From: Brachypodius melanocephalos
Lineage: Eukaryota > Chordata > Aves > Passeriformes > Pycnonotidae
Length of the DNA: 64,000 nt
Assembly: GCA_013398615.1 (NCBI GenBank)
Contig: VZSR01003371.1
Span: 8,038,197-8,102,196, forward strand
Direction: 5' to 3'
The translations under genes were made by a program, and so were the position numbers. Positions 12,659 through 26,430 of the stretch are shown here, piece after piece (the first letter of the stretch is position 1; each line of letters starts with the position of its first letter). A model generated the notes under the pieces. It was not told the origin of the DNA and ran no database searches. It saw only the letters and a list, made by a program, of their open reading frames with translations.

Positions 12659-15600
12659 GCATTGGCCAAATGTCCTTAAGTAGTGATGAAGTCCATGACT
12701 GTGTTCCATTAACCTTCATGTACAAAAACATCCCCCAACAGCCTAAAGAGAAAAACAAACCTGGAGCTGTTGTTTACATTTCACTTCTCTGTCTATCCAC
12801 CCTATTTTGATGTACAATTGACAAGTGCAACCCCCACCCCTCAAAAATATCCACTCAGACAAAAAAAACTCTAGTTCCATAAAGTATTAAATCGGCAAAG
12901 ATTATCAAAACAATATCCTAAGGGAAAGGGGAATTTTCACTGGCATACTGTCAACTGTCAGTCACACACTTTTATTATCCTTGTCAAGCCTCTATAGTTT
13001 GCCCTCTGTGTGGGTTAGGAGAGAAACTTTTACTCTTTTTCCTTCCCTTTATTGTTTATTTGTAAAATGGAGATATTGCTGTCAACATGCATGTGATGGT
13101 CCTTATGCACCTGAACTGTGGCAGTACTGAATGCTCTAGGACAGAAAAAGAAAGCATTCACAAACTGGAATGTTTCTAAGATACAAGCACACTCAAAAGG
13201 TCCACAAATGTCTTTTGCTCCATGCATGCTCACTGCTCTCCTTCAGAAACCTATACCCACTGATTTCTAAACTCAGTTTAAAAATTGGTGTTATATTGCA
13301 GTGGAACGTAAGGAAAGAATGTAAGAAGAGCCCACCTTTGCTTGAAGAGACTTGCTTTGGAGATGTTAAAATGGTCTTTGGAAACATAGTAACTAGAAAA
13401 TATTTTGAAAATATGAAGGAGTACCTGAATGATTAATTTGTTATCTTATTTGTAGTCTGAATGTCAGTCTTGGGCAATGCCACTTTCACAATATCAAGAC
13501 ATAACTGTTTCTTCACTTGGAACTATTATCATGAGCTACACTGGAAATTTCTTCCTTCTCTGGATTTAACAAAACCATAAAGTTGATGAGTATTTTCCAT
13601 ACATAAAGGGGAAATATATTATTTTATATATTGCATAGGTCTGGAGTATATAGCAAAAATAACATGGAAAAATAGTGTAAAAATCTGTTCATAATATATT
13701 TCCTGCATTTTAGCCAAAAACTCCTGCCAAGATTTGGTACTTTTTTATTTTAAATAGGTGTTTTAAAAGAAAATATATATATATATGTAAATTGTGGATT
13801 GCTTTTTAGCAAATTATATTTTTAAAAGCAGAGCCGGCAGTTTATGTTGCCTCTAGACACTTTGCCTCTTATGTTTGGTTGTTATTCAGAACCTTATTCT
13901 TGGTCTTCAGTTGTCAACATTACAGTCATCACACAGTCCCAAACAACTGCAGTCCATGGTTAATAGGAGCAGAGAAGAGAAAATTCAGAGTTGTTCTTAT
14001 TATAGGTCATGTCAGATATGGCAGATACTGGGACAGAATGACACACAAGAGACTACATAACATCTGCTCACATTTTGTGTTCCTTAAGTTGGTTTTACTT
14101 TATTTGCTCTTTAATGAGCCCTGAAATCATCCACTAAAAGGACAAAAATATAGCTCAGGGAAACTAAAAGCAAGATGGCTTTCCCTTAGTCTACAACGAA
14201 CATGATTTCCTACTTTGTGACGATTCAGCACAAATTCATCTTCTGATGACCATCTCAGGGCTTTCAAGCTCTCCAAGCTGTCCATGATGCTTCTGCTGCT
14301 CTTGATCCTTCCCACCCTCACCTCTTCTGTGCTGGCAAGGGAAGGGCTTTACTTTTCCTTTCCCATTCAGTCTGTTTATCCTATTCTTCTGCAAATTTCA
14401 CCCCAATAACCTGCTATCTGCCTATCTGTGTCTACCTCCCTTCCCTAGGGAGGACATCTACAGCTTTCCTCCACTTCACGTATGTATTTGCTTAATCCTG
14501 TGCTTCCCTACTCCCTACAAATGCAATCCTATCCATGGGATTTAATTATTCTATTAATTCCTCTCCTTGTTTTCTGTGCATATCTGTTGAGCAGTCCTGA
14601 TTCACAGACTTAGTTGGGACCATTCGAAACTCTGATGGCAAAAAGTGTTTAACAGGTTGTATTGGACAACTTACACAAATTCCACTAGAACAGTGTTTTA
14701 TTACAGTATATCCAAAGAATCAAGACCGTGTGATGGAGACCTGCCATGTTGGAGATTAACACTTTGTCTTGGTTATTTATCATCACTTGTAGTTTCAGCC
14801 AGGATTCAGTAGCAGGCTGCCTTCTGTAAAATGTGCTTTTAACTACATATTAATATGAGCTGTACATTCTGGAGAACAGAGACAGTTTGTCTGATAGTTG
14901 CAAAGTACATTATGAGACCCAGAGAAGTTTCTCAATTTTCTACAGGTGCAAGATTTACTGTCAAACATCTAGCTTGCCAAAGACACAGTAGTTATTTCCA
15001 AAACATTGAGAAAAGTTATTAACCCAGAAGTTCAAAACTATCTTCCAAACTGGAGTCCAATAGTCTGAGGAATAAAACCTGAAAAAAGATAAAATATGAT
15101 CACGCATGAACCCTCTGACAATCCTCAGGTAAAGACAAGGAAAAGTTGGTACACATCAAAAACTAAAGAGTTTTTCCTGTAAATGCCCTCTGAGTTGTGC
15201 ACAATCAAACTGCCTGGTTCTCTGAGAGCACTCACAGCTGTGCAGCTGGGTATGGAGAGGGAAATAGATCTCCCTGACTTGATCTTGTAGGTAAACATGA
15301 TTTTATTTTCTGTCACCTGCACCTCTGTAAAGCTTTGTAATATTGTTTTGGATTTCATAAATAAATACTGATAACTAGGCTCAAACTAACATCAGTAGGT
15401 TAACATTAGGGCATTTCATTAATAAGGTGGTGTCCCAAAATAATTTTCTAAGGTACCCAGAAGGTGAGAAAGGTCATCTCCACAAAACTGTGGAGCTAGC
15501 TTAAAGGTTAACAGCATTCAGGCCAGTATGGAATAAATGTCTTCTAGTCAGTAGAGAGAGAGAGAAAAGCTCCCTGGTATACAACAGGACATTCCAACGG

Positions 15601-17381
15601 CCTGAAGTGAATTTATAATAGCCTCACACACCTCTTAAAAAAATTAAATAAAAGTCAGTTCTGGGAATGGACATGAATGAACACCACCTCACTGAACCTT
15701 TTCATAAGCACAAGGTGCTGAGAAGTGCTCATTAAAACTGCAAGTGCTTATAGCATGCTGGGATATCCTCTGCCAGATGTATGTGTCCCTTACATCCTCT
15801 AGCCTCCCATCAGGGTTTTTTTTTTTGTTGTTTATTTACAAGCCATCCATATGGCAACACCAGTAAGCACATCATAAGAAAATTACTCAAGTGCTTGTCT
15901 TGTTCCTCTAATGAAATAACATGTTTTTTAAAACCTTGTCATTCCAACTGCCATGTGTTATGAAAACTGAAGCCTACTGGGATGCCATTTCATGTAAAGT
16001 TTAAGTGCCTCACCGGTGAACATAATTAACCATAATAGCATTTTATTAGCCTTAGTTACGACTGCAAGTGAAGTAACACATTGCAAGTCATGCCAGCACA
16101 CATAAAAGAGAGAGCAAGTACAATGCATCAGCTGGGAAGGAGACAGCTACTCCCAGCAATTGCCCTCCTGTCTGGCCTAGCCAGCAGGGGTAGAGGATAA
16201 TCCTTAAAAATCTCTGCTATAGGGCATAACCACTGCCATCAGGAGGAGAGCCAGGCAGGGGGTGACGGTTGAGGAGTGCTGGGGGAAGCCAAAAGCCAGA
16301 CTGAGCTGCAGGAGGAACATGCTGGAGAACTACACAGGCAGAGAAAGCCATGGCTGCTGTATGCCCTAACAGGCCTCCCTGGCCAGTTTTGTAGGCTTGG
16401 CTTCCTACCTCTGGAGGAAGATGCAATGCACACCAGATGCTCAGTGAGCATAGGGAGGATGATGATATTCAGAAGGATGTCTATGACATGCAGCTGCAGA
16501 CAGCAGCCTCTCCAAATGGCAGAGCTGGAGCAATCACTGCTATTAAAACTGAACAAAGTTAGATTTTCCAGTATGAACCTTCATCTTTGCCACACCAAGG
16601 TAATCTGAGCATCCCAATCAATCTGATCCTCTGAATTCAGTCCAGGTCACAGCTGGCAAAAGACACGAATCAGGAACAGGGGATGATAACACAGAGGAGA
16701 AGAGAAAAAAGTGGTCAAGGTAGATCAAATAGAGGAAAAGTGAACTGCTTGCACAGGCTTAAAGAGCTACACTAGAGGAGAGCAAACACCAGGAAAAAAA
16801 ATGCTGTTAAGCCCTGTGTGTTACTACTGACATCCACAGGTCCATGCTGAGGCTGCTGAAGCTGGTTACATATTTTGTGCATGTAGGAACCACAAGACTA
16901 TATGTAAATTTTTTTCTTCCTGCCAAGAAAAGAGTTAAAAAGTCATGGAATGGATCCCATTACACTGTTCTGGACCTGGGAATACGCCAGAAAAGAGCAG
17001 TTTGCCCATATCTGCCCACTTCCCTTTCCCTTCTTTACAACCCTTTCCTACCTTTGGCAGTACCCACTGTAACATATTACTGTCATCACAGGTCTGCTTC
17101 TGCTTAGCTGGTTACTACCAGAGAAAACCAACAAAAACAACAATCAAAACCGCTTGAAGCACTAGGTATAGACTGCACATGGCAAAAGGAAACAAGATTC
17201 TGGCTGAAATCAGCCCTCACCTCTTTCAAAATGCCCTTTTAACAAAATACTGAATACTTTGATGAAATATAAATATAGCCAAGGAAAAAATGTACTTCTA
17301 TGACTGCTTTAAATAAGCAAGTTTATATTTTTCATCATGAAGAGAAGTCATATTCACCTGATTGATTCTTAACCTTTCTTT

Positions 17382-17406
17382 AGTTCTTCCATATAGTGGA
17401 AGAACT
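17382..17406. repeat. Perfect 10-bp inverted repeat
   Basis: The arms AGTTCTTCCA and TGGAAGAACT flank the 5-base loop TATAG. It could form a hairpin; no function is evident. Confidence 0.85.
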
Positions 17407-20390
17407 TGATGTTACCTTTGGTCAATTTAATTATCAGGATAGGGCTTTATTTTTATATACGTACAAAATACAGAAAAAAGAAAATTGAGATATTGATCTT
17501 TTAAAATTTATTTTATGTACTATAGTGTTGCATTTAAATAGAATCCTGCTGCTAGAGGTCTTACAGTAGACAAAAATATTTTAGCTAAAAAGCAATTGAC
17601 AAAAAAAGCAGCAAGTGAGGGAGCAGCAGCCATTTGGATGGATGAGGATCTGAGACATTTGTAATTCATCCAGTATTACAGCAGACTTGGGAACTGAACC
17701 CAGAAATCTTGATTTCAGATCTTGCGATGGAAACATGCTTTATTTTGCATCTCTTCATCACTTTCAATAAATTTTTCTATCACCATAATGTTCCTGAGAA
17801 ATAACAGAAATCACATCTATGTGATGTTGTCCAAGAGCTGGAAGTTTCTATGGAATTTTTGCTGCATTAACCTTCAGATTCATGGTGGAAATTATAGTCT
17901 GTCATGTGTTCTGTGTACCAGGGTGGCTGAAAAGCCCAGAGTGTGCATGGCACCATTACTCACCCCATCTCTGTATGACATAAACTTAGATGAGAGCTTC
18001 AGTCTGCCCAACTTTTCTTCACTTCCTGCTGCTCTCTTCCTGAGGCTCACTGGGGTATTTTAAAATGAGCCACTCTGAACTGAAATGCAATCCTGTATGG
18101 GCTGGCTGCTATCAGCATGTCTCAGTGAAGTGCAACAAATTTGGTAGAGCTAATATTTCAAAGACTTCATTTGATCTCAAGCTTGATGCATGATAAATCA
18201 AATAAAACTTTATTTGACTCTCCCAATGTCATTCAGCTACCCATCCAGGACAGGAGTCTGCACCACACTAACAGCCTTTGACCTTTTCGGCTGTGCTTTG
18301 CCCACTGTGATTACCTTTTTCCTTTGAGTTAGCTTAAGAAGAATCAGGTGACATGGTGATGATGCTGATGAAAAGAAGGGGTACAGTAGACACGTCAACA
18401 TGTGTATTTCAAAAATAGTGTTAATAAGTATATAATTAAAAAATATTTTTGGCATTGCTCATATATTTAATTTTCCCTGCTAAAAAGTAAATTTTTTAAA
18501 TTTACATTGCAAAAGTTTACTTTTCTGTTCTCCCTGGACTCTATGGCTTTTCTTTAGTCATCTAGAACATCACAGCAGAACCTCTGTAACACCTCCAAAA
18601 TGGGTCTAATATTTACACTTACATCCAACAGTTTAAAAACTGCTTGTATATTCAGGCTTTTTTCATTGCTAAGTAGTTACATTCATGAAATCCTCGTCAC
18701 TTATATTAAATTTTCAAATCTTCCTCTAATTGATACTCCTGACATTTCTCCTAGAAATATTTCTCTCTGTAATACATGTTTCTTTTGAAGCACATTCTCA
18801 AAACCACACTGAATTTCACACAAAATATAATGGGGTCTTCTGTTAAGTTAGTGGTGGTAGTGTTAAATTTATACATTAAAGCATTTGGAATGTCATATTA
18901 TTTTGTTTCCTTGTTTTGTTTTGGTTTTCCAAGTAATACTCATGAAAACCTGGACTGCAATTTTCTCTCTTTTATATGAAATAACATCAAATAAAGGACT
19001 AAAAGATGTTCCTACATTAAATATATTTTACAGTAGTATTACATTCAATATTTAGCTCATGCATAAGAAGATATATAATGTAATAAACGTTTTGTTTAAC
19101 ATAGGTTAATGTAAAACAGGTAGAAATTGTCTTCTGCCTACTGTCAAACATTTAAATTGGATGTCTACTTGTTTTTATATTTTAGGGTCTATGCTCCTTG
19201 AAAACACATGTCAAGGTTATTGTACTCTCTTTTCTTCCTCCTCCCTCCAGTCCTCCAGTCTTTTTCTCCTCATTTCAGCCAATTCTCACCCATTCTCCTT
19301 CTCTGCAGCAATCTTCCTGCTCTGACTTTAACCCAAGTGAGCAATGAGCTGTAAAATCTCCTCTGCAAGCTCTATTTTTCCAGGAATCCTTTCCCAGACA
19401 TTCTACTCCCCAGCGTTCCATGCAATCTTCTTCCTGAAATCTATGCCAGGTTTTGAAGTGCCTCTTGATAGTGGGGATTGAAACACAAAAATAATTGTGA
19501 GGAGGGACAAATCTGCACAAAATGGGGTCAAAATACTGCAAACATCATCCTTACATTTCCTTCCTCTCTTATCAATAATCCTCTTCAAGATATCTATTAT
19601 GTTATACTACAGAATGGCTACAGACATTGCAATTTGGACAACTGTAAACCCAGCATGCCTAAAAAACTCGAATATCATACCCTTACCTTTCTGAGTATTG
19701 TCTATGCTGGGTAATTATTTTCTTCTGTGAAAATGATTGAATTTTCCTAGACACAGATTAGCTAAGAGGTGACAATTCCATTTATTTCAAGTTGCAAATT
19801 CACCTCTCTTATTAAACTCACAGTGACAGCATTAAATTCTCAAAAAGATTATCCAGTTAAGGTTTCCTTAATAGTGGATTTTTTTGGGGGGGGTAGAAAA
19901 TGTAATGGAATTAAATGAAAAGTAATTGCTGCCCTATTCAACTTCACATGGTAAGTGGCAACAAAAATGCCAAAAAGGAAAAAAATTGGAACTTTTTTAA
20001 CACATCTGTACATTAAGTAAGAGTCTCTATAGTGACACGAGTCAGAGTCAAGATGCTTTTGAAAAAACCTAGGATGTAGCAAAAGTTTCTCCAGATATGT
20101 CAATGTTTGTGCTGTGTAGCATGACTTACCATGTGACCAGGATATTCCAACCCTATTATCCAGATTTCAAAGTCCCAGTCCTCATTCTTGCCTGTTTGCT
20201 TCTGGAAAGCAGAATTCCAGTAAGCACTTAGCAGTGCACGTCACACAGGAAGTTATCAGCACCACATACTTATTTTGTAAAACATTTAACAGACACCACA
20301 TTTCACCCTAAAGGTAAATTAACTGGTAAGAGCAGGAGAAGAAGAAGGTGAGTGTAAATAACGTGTTATATTTTGTGATTTTTTTAAAAT

Positions 20391-20511
20391 TTAAAAAAAA
20401 AACAAAAACAGAAAAACAAACAAAAACAAAAGTCACCAAAAAAAAGCCCCCAAACCAAAATCAACAAAAAAACCAAAAAACCCCCCCAAAAAATCCCCAA
20501 ACAAACCCACA
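20391..20511. repeat. A/C-rich low-complexity tract
   Basis: Runs of A with interspersed C (for example CAAACAAAAACAAAA and CCCCCCC) make up about 120 bp. It resembles the complement of the tract at 9238-9345, but without a recognisable parent element. Confidence 0.9.
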
Positions 20512-22850
20512 GCAACTATAAATATATATCATAGCAGGGTACATGAAATAAGATATTCACAAACTAAGGCAGGGCTGCTCTCATCTTTCACTGTAAACTC
20601 AAAGTGGCTCACTTAATTTCCTAGAAAATTTCTTCACTTATGTGAATATTTCCAAACACAAATGTACTCATTTTCCAGGGAAAGTTAAAGGATGTGTAAT
20701 GAAACCCAGACGCATTTCTGAGAGGAAACTGGCTTGTTTATAGACTGAAAATATGCCTTGCATTAGCGAAGTGTGATCACTCTCAAGTTTGTGACTTCCA
20801 CAAAGCAAAAACTCCAAACTCCCAAATCCTATTTGTGAAATGGAAAGAATGGGAATTTCCATACTGGATCAAACCAGAATCCCGGGTAGTTCAATATCCT
20901 GTTTGTCAATATTCAAGAAAGCAGCCTCAAAAAACAGCAGAACTCCCCCAGGGAGCACATTTCGCACAATCTATCCACCCTCAGTTAATTTCTAAGGGTA
21001 ATTCTAACTTTTAAAGTTGGAACTTGAAAACAAGCTCTTAAATTAAGAGCCTTTGTGCAAGATTCAGAATTTTTACTCTATTTGCAAGACTTATACTGAA
21101 GGTATTTTTTCATACTTCTGCTACCATAAGGTTGTAAGTCACCCTTGCTTAACTTGCTGTAGTGAAGTGTGTGAAGACACATACATGATTTTAAGTTTTG
21201 TAAGAAAAAGTTGCCACAAATTACTCTAATCACCTCAAATATCTGCAACCACTTAAAGCATTTCACTCATTTTTTATTGATGGCTCTGAAATATTCAGAG
21301 AGGGTGCGGGAAGGGGAAAAAAAGAAAAAAAAACACCAAAAAACAGAGAAAAATTTTAAAAGGGCAGAAAAAAATGTTACCTGGTCAGCAGTTAAGCAAT
21401 GAAACCCACCACCATGTGGTGGGGTTGCAGCTTTGTGATGCACAAATGCGTGGGGATGGGGAGCTGTGCCATGGGGCAGGCACCAAGCACTGCCTGGCGG
21501 GACAGGGAGAGGGTTTGTCACTGCCACAGCCACCGAGAGCTGAAAAACACCCCCGAGAGGCAGCGAGGCACTAAGAGCCACAGCCTACCTGCAAGTGGCC
21601 TGAAGCTAATGTGAAATGGCAGCTGAGAGCAGCTCCACACAACTTTCTCAGCCTCCCTAAGTAATTGGTAACCTCTGAACCCCGCTCACATGAGCGGCTG
21701 GGGGGAGCTGCTCCCAGATAGGCAGAGAGGTCACGCCAAAGCCTGATTGTCTGGACCTTCAAACATGTGACCTTCCTCCTCAAAACCTTTTTTCTCACAC
21801 CTCGAGATCATGCCACTGGCCTCCAGAACTGCACTTTGATCGGGGCTCAGAGTGCTTTGTTTACCTTGTGTATTGAGCCCAATCAAATGTCCTTGAACTG
21901 TACAGTATCAACTTTTCCCAGGTCCTTTTAATTTGGGCAAAAAGAAACTAGCCCATCCTAGCAAACTTCTACTTTACTTAGTGCTGATCTTGGACTTTTG
22001 CAAAACTGACAGTATCACTAATCTAATCCTGATGTCTGCAATGAGGTTTAACACTTGAAACATCCAAGTGAAGTTTAACTGGAGCTATTTGCTGAGCTTT
22101 TAGGTCCAACATTTTTCTGGGGCATATCCAGCTTTTAAATTGAATATGACAGAATGTCCTGATTAGCCCAGTGTTGTGAAAAGTGGAATCAAAGCCTCGT
22201 TTCAGCCTGCTACCAGGTACTACAGCATTCCTAATCACACACAGCATTTGATCATGCATGCACTAAAACTTTGCCAGGCTTTTTGAGATGCCAAACCAAC
22301 TCTGTTTTTTAAAAACAAAAGTGAAAGAATGGATCTCAATAGCCATTTATTTTTTATGAGATTTAAATAATTTTATTTGGACAAATATGCAAATACTCTA
22401 CTTGTAAAACATTATTTCTTCTATGTTTCCACTACAAGCATTTTCTGGAAATACACCTTGCTGTCTGATCATGGTCCTATTTTCCAGATAAGCCTTTGCT
22501 ACTTGTTTTTCTCTGCTAGAAACTCTATTGTTGCCTGACATTCCTGACTCTGGATCACGCTAAAATATCTCATTTCCCTTTAATAAGTAAGATGGTGGCT
22601 TGGAGGCAATTATTGGTTTTTTCCTTTCTACCTATTCATCTGCTCTACTATCAGTTTCTTTTACTGCATTTTGATTTCTTTTTTGGTGGAAATAATTTTC
22701 AAAGCAGGCCACTCATACACTGGAAAAGGGCCTGCTCACAGTGGTATTAAGAATAACTGTTCTGGCATTCTCTGATATTGAATTTCACATAGCAATCACT
22801 GGCAAGCCCTAAAATTGTTGCAAGTTTTACCAGTACGAAAGGACATCCCA

Positions 22851-23110
22851 GTACTCCAAAAATTTGGTACTCACTTAACCTAGTCAAATTCTTTTACAGT
22901 TTAGAAATCCAGCTGCCTTGCAGTGACCGTCAATTTTATTGTACAAATCAATTTGTCTCCACTGACGGAAAATAATTGCAAAGCAAACAAATTATCCATG
23001 CTACATTGAACCCTATTCACTCTGGGGACGCTGAGCTTACAGCTTGAGAAGATTTTCCTCGGCCTGTCTCAGAAGTAGAGCTCGCTATTAAAAAAAAACC
23101 CCAACAAAAC
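22851..23110. promoter_or_regulatory. Candidate conserved non-coding element A
   Basis: This non-coding stretch has nested inverted repeats: CCGTCA (22927) with TGACGG (22963-22968) around ACAAAT-CA-ATTTGT (22943-22956). They are followed by ATAATTGCAAAGCAAACAAA, which contains forkhead-like and homeodomain-like cores. It keeps CpGs in an AT-rich setting. Function is inferred from motif density only. Confidence 0.3.
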
Positions 23111-26100
23111 ATTTAAAAATTGTACTGCTTTTACTCTTACTGCTGCCGGAGATTTCCAGTATATTAATTTTGCATTTGTCTGGGCATTAGGATGCCATTA
23201 TGTGGAACTTCTCTGAGTATATTTAAACCCCGGTATATGATATGGCTTTATATACTAAATTTTCAGTACAAAGAGCACTCTTGTTGAAAGTGGAGGATTT
23301 GGAAGTGCTTGAAGGCTTACAAAGTCACTTAGGATCTTATGTAAAAGCACAGTCCAGCGGCTCTCTATATAGGCCAATATCCACAAAGGGATTTAAATCC
23401 CCGAATAGACTGGAGGCTTGGAGTGCATTTGCTCAAATTTCACTCTTCAAAACCACCACCCTCTTTTCATCTGCCACTGGAAACATTTACATTCTGTCAA
23501 CATGTCTAATGTCCCAGGATTTCTTCTCCTTCCACCCCCCACAGCCCCTCTCCTCAGGGTGAGGGTCTGGCAGTCCTGCTGGAAAGCTGGAGAACATCAG
23601 CCTGGGTCCTACAGGTGTCATTTCCCAGCAGACACCTACCAGGAGCTGAACTTCCCCAGTAAGGATGGACAGCCCCTGGAGCAGGTCCCAGCTTGTCCTC
23701 ACTTGACCAATGCCATGTTCCTTATTTCTCCCTCTGGTATAACAGACATTGAATACTTCCATGAAAAGCAGATCAAACTGAACCCTACCTCAGGAAGACT
23801 CTCACACATACATTTCACCTGCTCCTTCACATCCCTATGAAGATTCCCTGGGGACAGAGTAGTCCTCAATGCAGCAGCTTCACTCAGCTCCAGGGAGGGT
23901 TTAGGTAAGGCCAATACCAAATCACAGTAAAACAGAAAAAAGAAGGACTGACCTGTAAGGAAAGGTCTGCTTGTAAGCCATAAGGAAAGGGAGGCACTTC
24001 ATCCACCTGGGAAAATCATGGAGCTGCTGGAAGAAACACCTTGTGCCTCAATCACTCCCTAAGGAGTTGGAAGAGCCCATGAGTAAAACATCTTTACTTT
24101 TTCTTCCTTGGCAGTTGAGGTAATAGAATCAGAATACAGATCATGAATGCCATATCATAGTCCATGTCTAGCTTCAGACAATACAGCCTTTACAGTTCTT
24201 GCCCTAAATTCAATTAGTAGAGAGCTCACTGCCAGGCCTTGCAAAGCCATCAAATATCCACTGGATAAAATAAAATGTAGTGGAATCCCCCCTCCAATTT
24301 TTATATATCTACTCATACTTTATTTTTTTTTTTTTTACTTCCACATCTTCAAGTGCTGAAGGTAAATATTCCCCTAATTTGAAATACTTCCTCATTGTCT
24401 GTTCCCTCTCTATGAAGCTATTTCTTTATAACCAATATTCATTGGAATGGCAGAAAAAATCCCTAGGTACTCACATTTTGTTGTGATGCCAGTGGATTTC
24501 AAAAGGACAATATGATCACCTTGCCTACTTTTAAATAAAAATGAGCTCTGTATAAGCAAGTCCTACATTTCTGATTATTCCAGTCTGTCCCAAGGATCAC
24601 CTGGGCAGTAACTTTTTGTTCTAGTAAACCAGCCTTTGAGGCTGCATTTCATTTCAAAGATAACTTTCAGTTCAGTGCCTCAGCATTTCAAAAAGAAGAC
24701 ACGCATCAATCAGTTAAGTTACACTTTTCCCCAAAGAGGACATTGAATGCAGTATTTGATGAAATATATCCCATAAAGATTCTCTTTTTAAAGGTGTTTC
24801 TAAGAAATGGGTCCTGTCGTTCTGAGTATTACAGCCTATTGTTCTTTCTATTTTTCTTTATCATTTATTGGAAGATTTTAGCAAAATGTACCCACTTGTA
24901 TTGACGTAAATTTGTCAGGGGAAGGTTGGAAGAGATCTCAAATTTTCTAAATTTTGGAAATAAGTATTCATCATTAGAAAAAAAGGTGTAAATTTACCTC
25001 TACTGAGGAGTTCGCTATAGTTAAACCCCTACTTCTTTTTGACTCCATAAAACTTACATGAAAGACAAGCCTTAAGAAAGCTGTAAATGTATAAAATGAG
25101 GCATGGACTGGGTTAGAGCTTCCTTCTTCTTATGTGTCAAAGCCAAAAAACTTTTAGACAAACAGCAGTGAGAAGCCAGACTTCCTCAGTTCCAATGTTC
25201 ATCAACCACCTCAAGCTACTTACCAGACACGAAAGAAATAAAGAGGCCAAGAAGTCAGTGAAGAGAGTTACAAAATACTTGGTAGCATACAGGCTAAATT
25301 CTTTAATGACATTTTTAGCAAATGTTCTTTCTGCCAAATGTAGTTTTCTTCACCATCAGATCTGTCTCCGTTAATAATGTATAACGGCACTTCAAAATTA
25401 TTCTTGTAAAGAACCTTCTTAATAGCAGACATCAGCTTTGTTCATTGCTACAGAAGTTTGCAGAACTCGGGGGTTTTTTTGAATGTATGGAGTTCTTTAT
25501 CTGAATATTCGCAGTTTAAAACATCACTAGGAAATATGAGAATTCCCACCAGAAATCCACCCCGAGAGGCTAAAGTCCAATCACTGGAGACACATTTCCA
25601 TGATCCTGACCTGGGAAGAACATTGTCCAATCTACTCTGTGATGAGAAAATATTTGAAACAGGGACAAATTTCTCATTGACCTCCTCTTCCCCCACTGAG
25701 CTCACATTCTTCACCTCCACTTCATAACTTTTCATGGAACCAGAACAAGTATTTTCTCCATATGTTTCTGCTCAAACTCTAGTTCCATTTGTGGAGAGGT
25801 TAACTTTCTAAATAAGAAGGGGCAAGAGTATAAGCTCCACATTTGTATATGAAATAATGGGCAACAATATAAGCAAGCATTCAGATGCTTGCAGGAGTAG
25901 AAGGTCTGAAAAAAACCCAGATATATTTTCTAGAACACAAATTTCATGAGATTTCCAGGAGATTCTTTGGTTCCCAAAATAAAGTGAAATATTTTTGCCT
26001 ATATTGAAATGTGTCACTTTATTCTACTTCCTAATGAAATTTTGGGAAGACTTGGAAATTAACATCTACGAGGAAAAACTATGTGGGAGGGGGAAAAAAA

Positions 26101-26430
26101 GCCAAAAATATGTCTTTCACTCATGAATTAATATCCCAGTAAAAGTTCACAAACAAACTTTACTATAACTATAAGCTAGTTCTAAATATTATAAATGACA
26201 AATTATAGCTTAAATAAAATAGAATCAATCTGGGCTTCTACTGAGCACTTGAGAAGAATTTCTAAGCATCAGATATTACTCTTTCTCCTTTTTCATCTCG
26301 TTTATCTGCTAAATACTAAAAACATTAATTATGTGGTTATCACAACATGATTATGTAAAAGGAACCAAGATGAGCGCTACACTCAATCATGTATAAAATA
26401 AACAAACCACAACCAGGCAGATGGTACATT
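23111..26430. other. Intergenic, no supported gene
   Basis: No gene recognised. 23215-23400 contains CTATATAGG and TATATGATATGG-like A/T boxes that could be CArG- or MEF2-like sites and adjoins candidate element A. Confidence 0.6.

Larger units (their letters stand above)
10063..22850. other. Intergenic, no supported gene
   Basis: Apart from the simple repeats and the hairpin listed separately, I see no gene. GC-richer patches at 16200-16600 and 21370-21800 carry overlapping short open frames on both strands, the usual result of local base composition. The 15960-16110 part (AT-rich homeodomain-type motifs, a retained CACCGGTG) is a weaker non-coding-element candidate. Confidence 0.65.

Noticed and set aside
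23242..23840. Two overlapping plus-strand open frames of 106 and 140 codons
   Set aside because: No domain or splice-site support. The overlap in different frames suggests chance.
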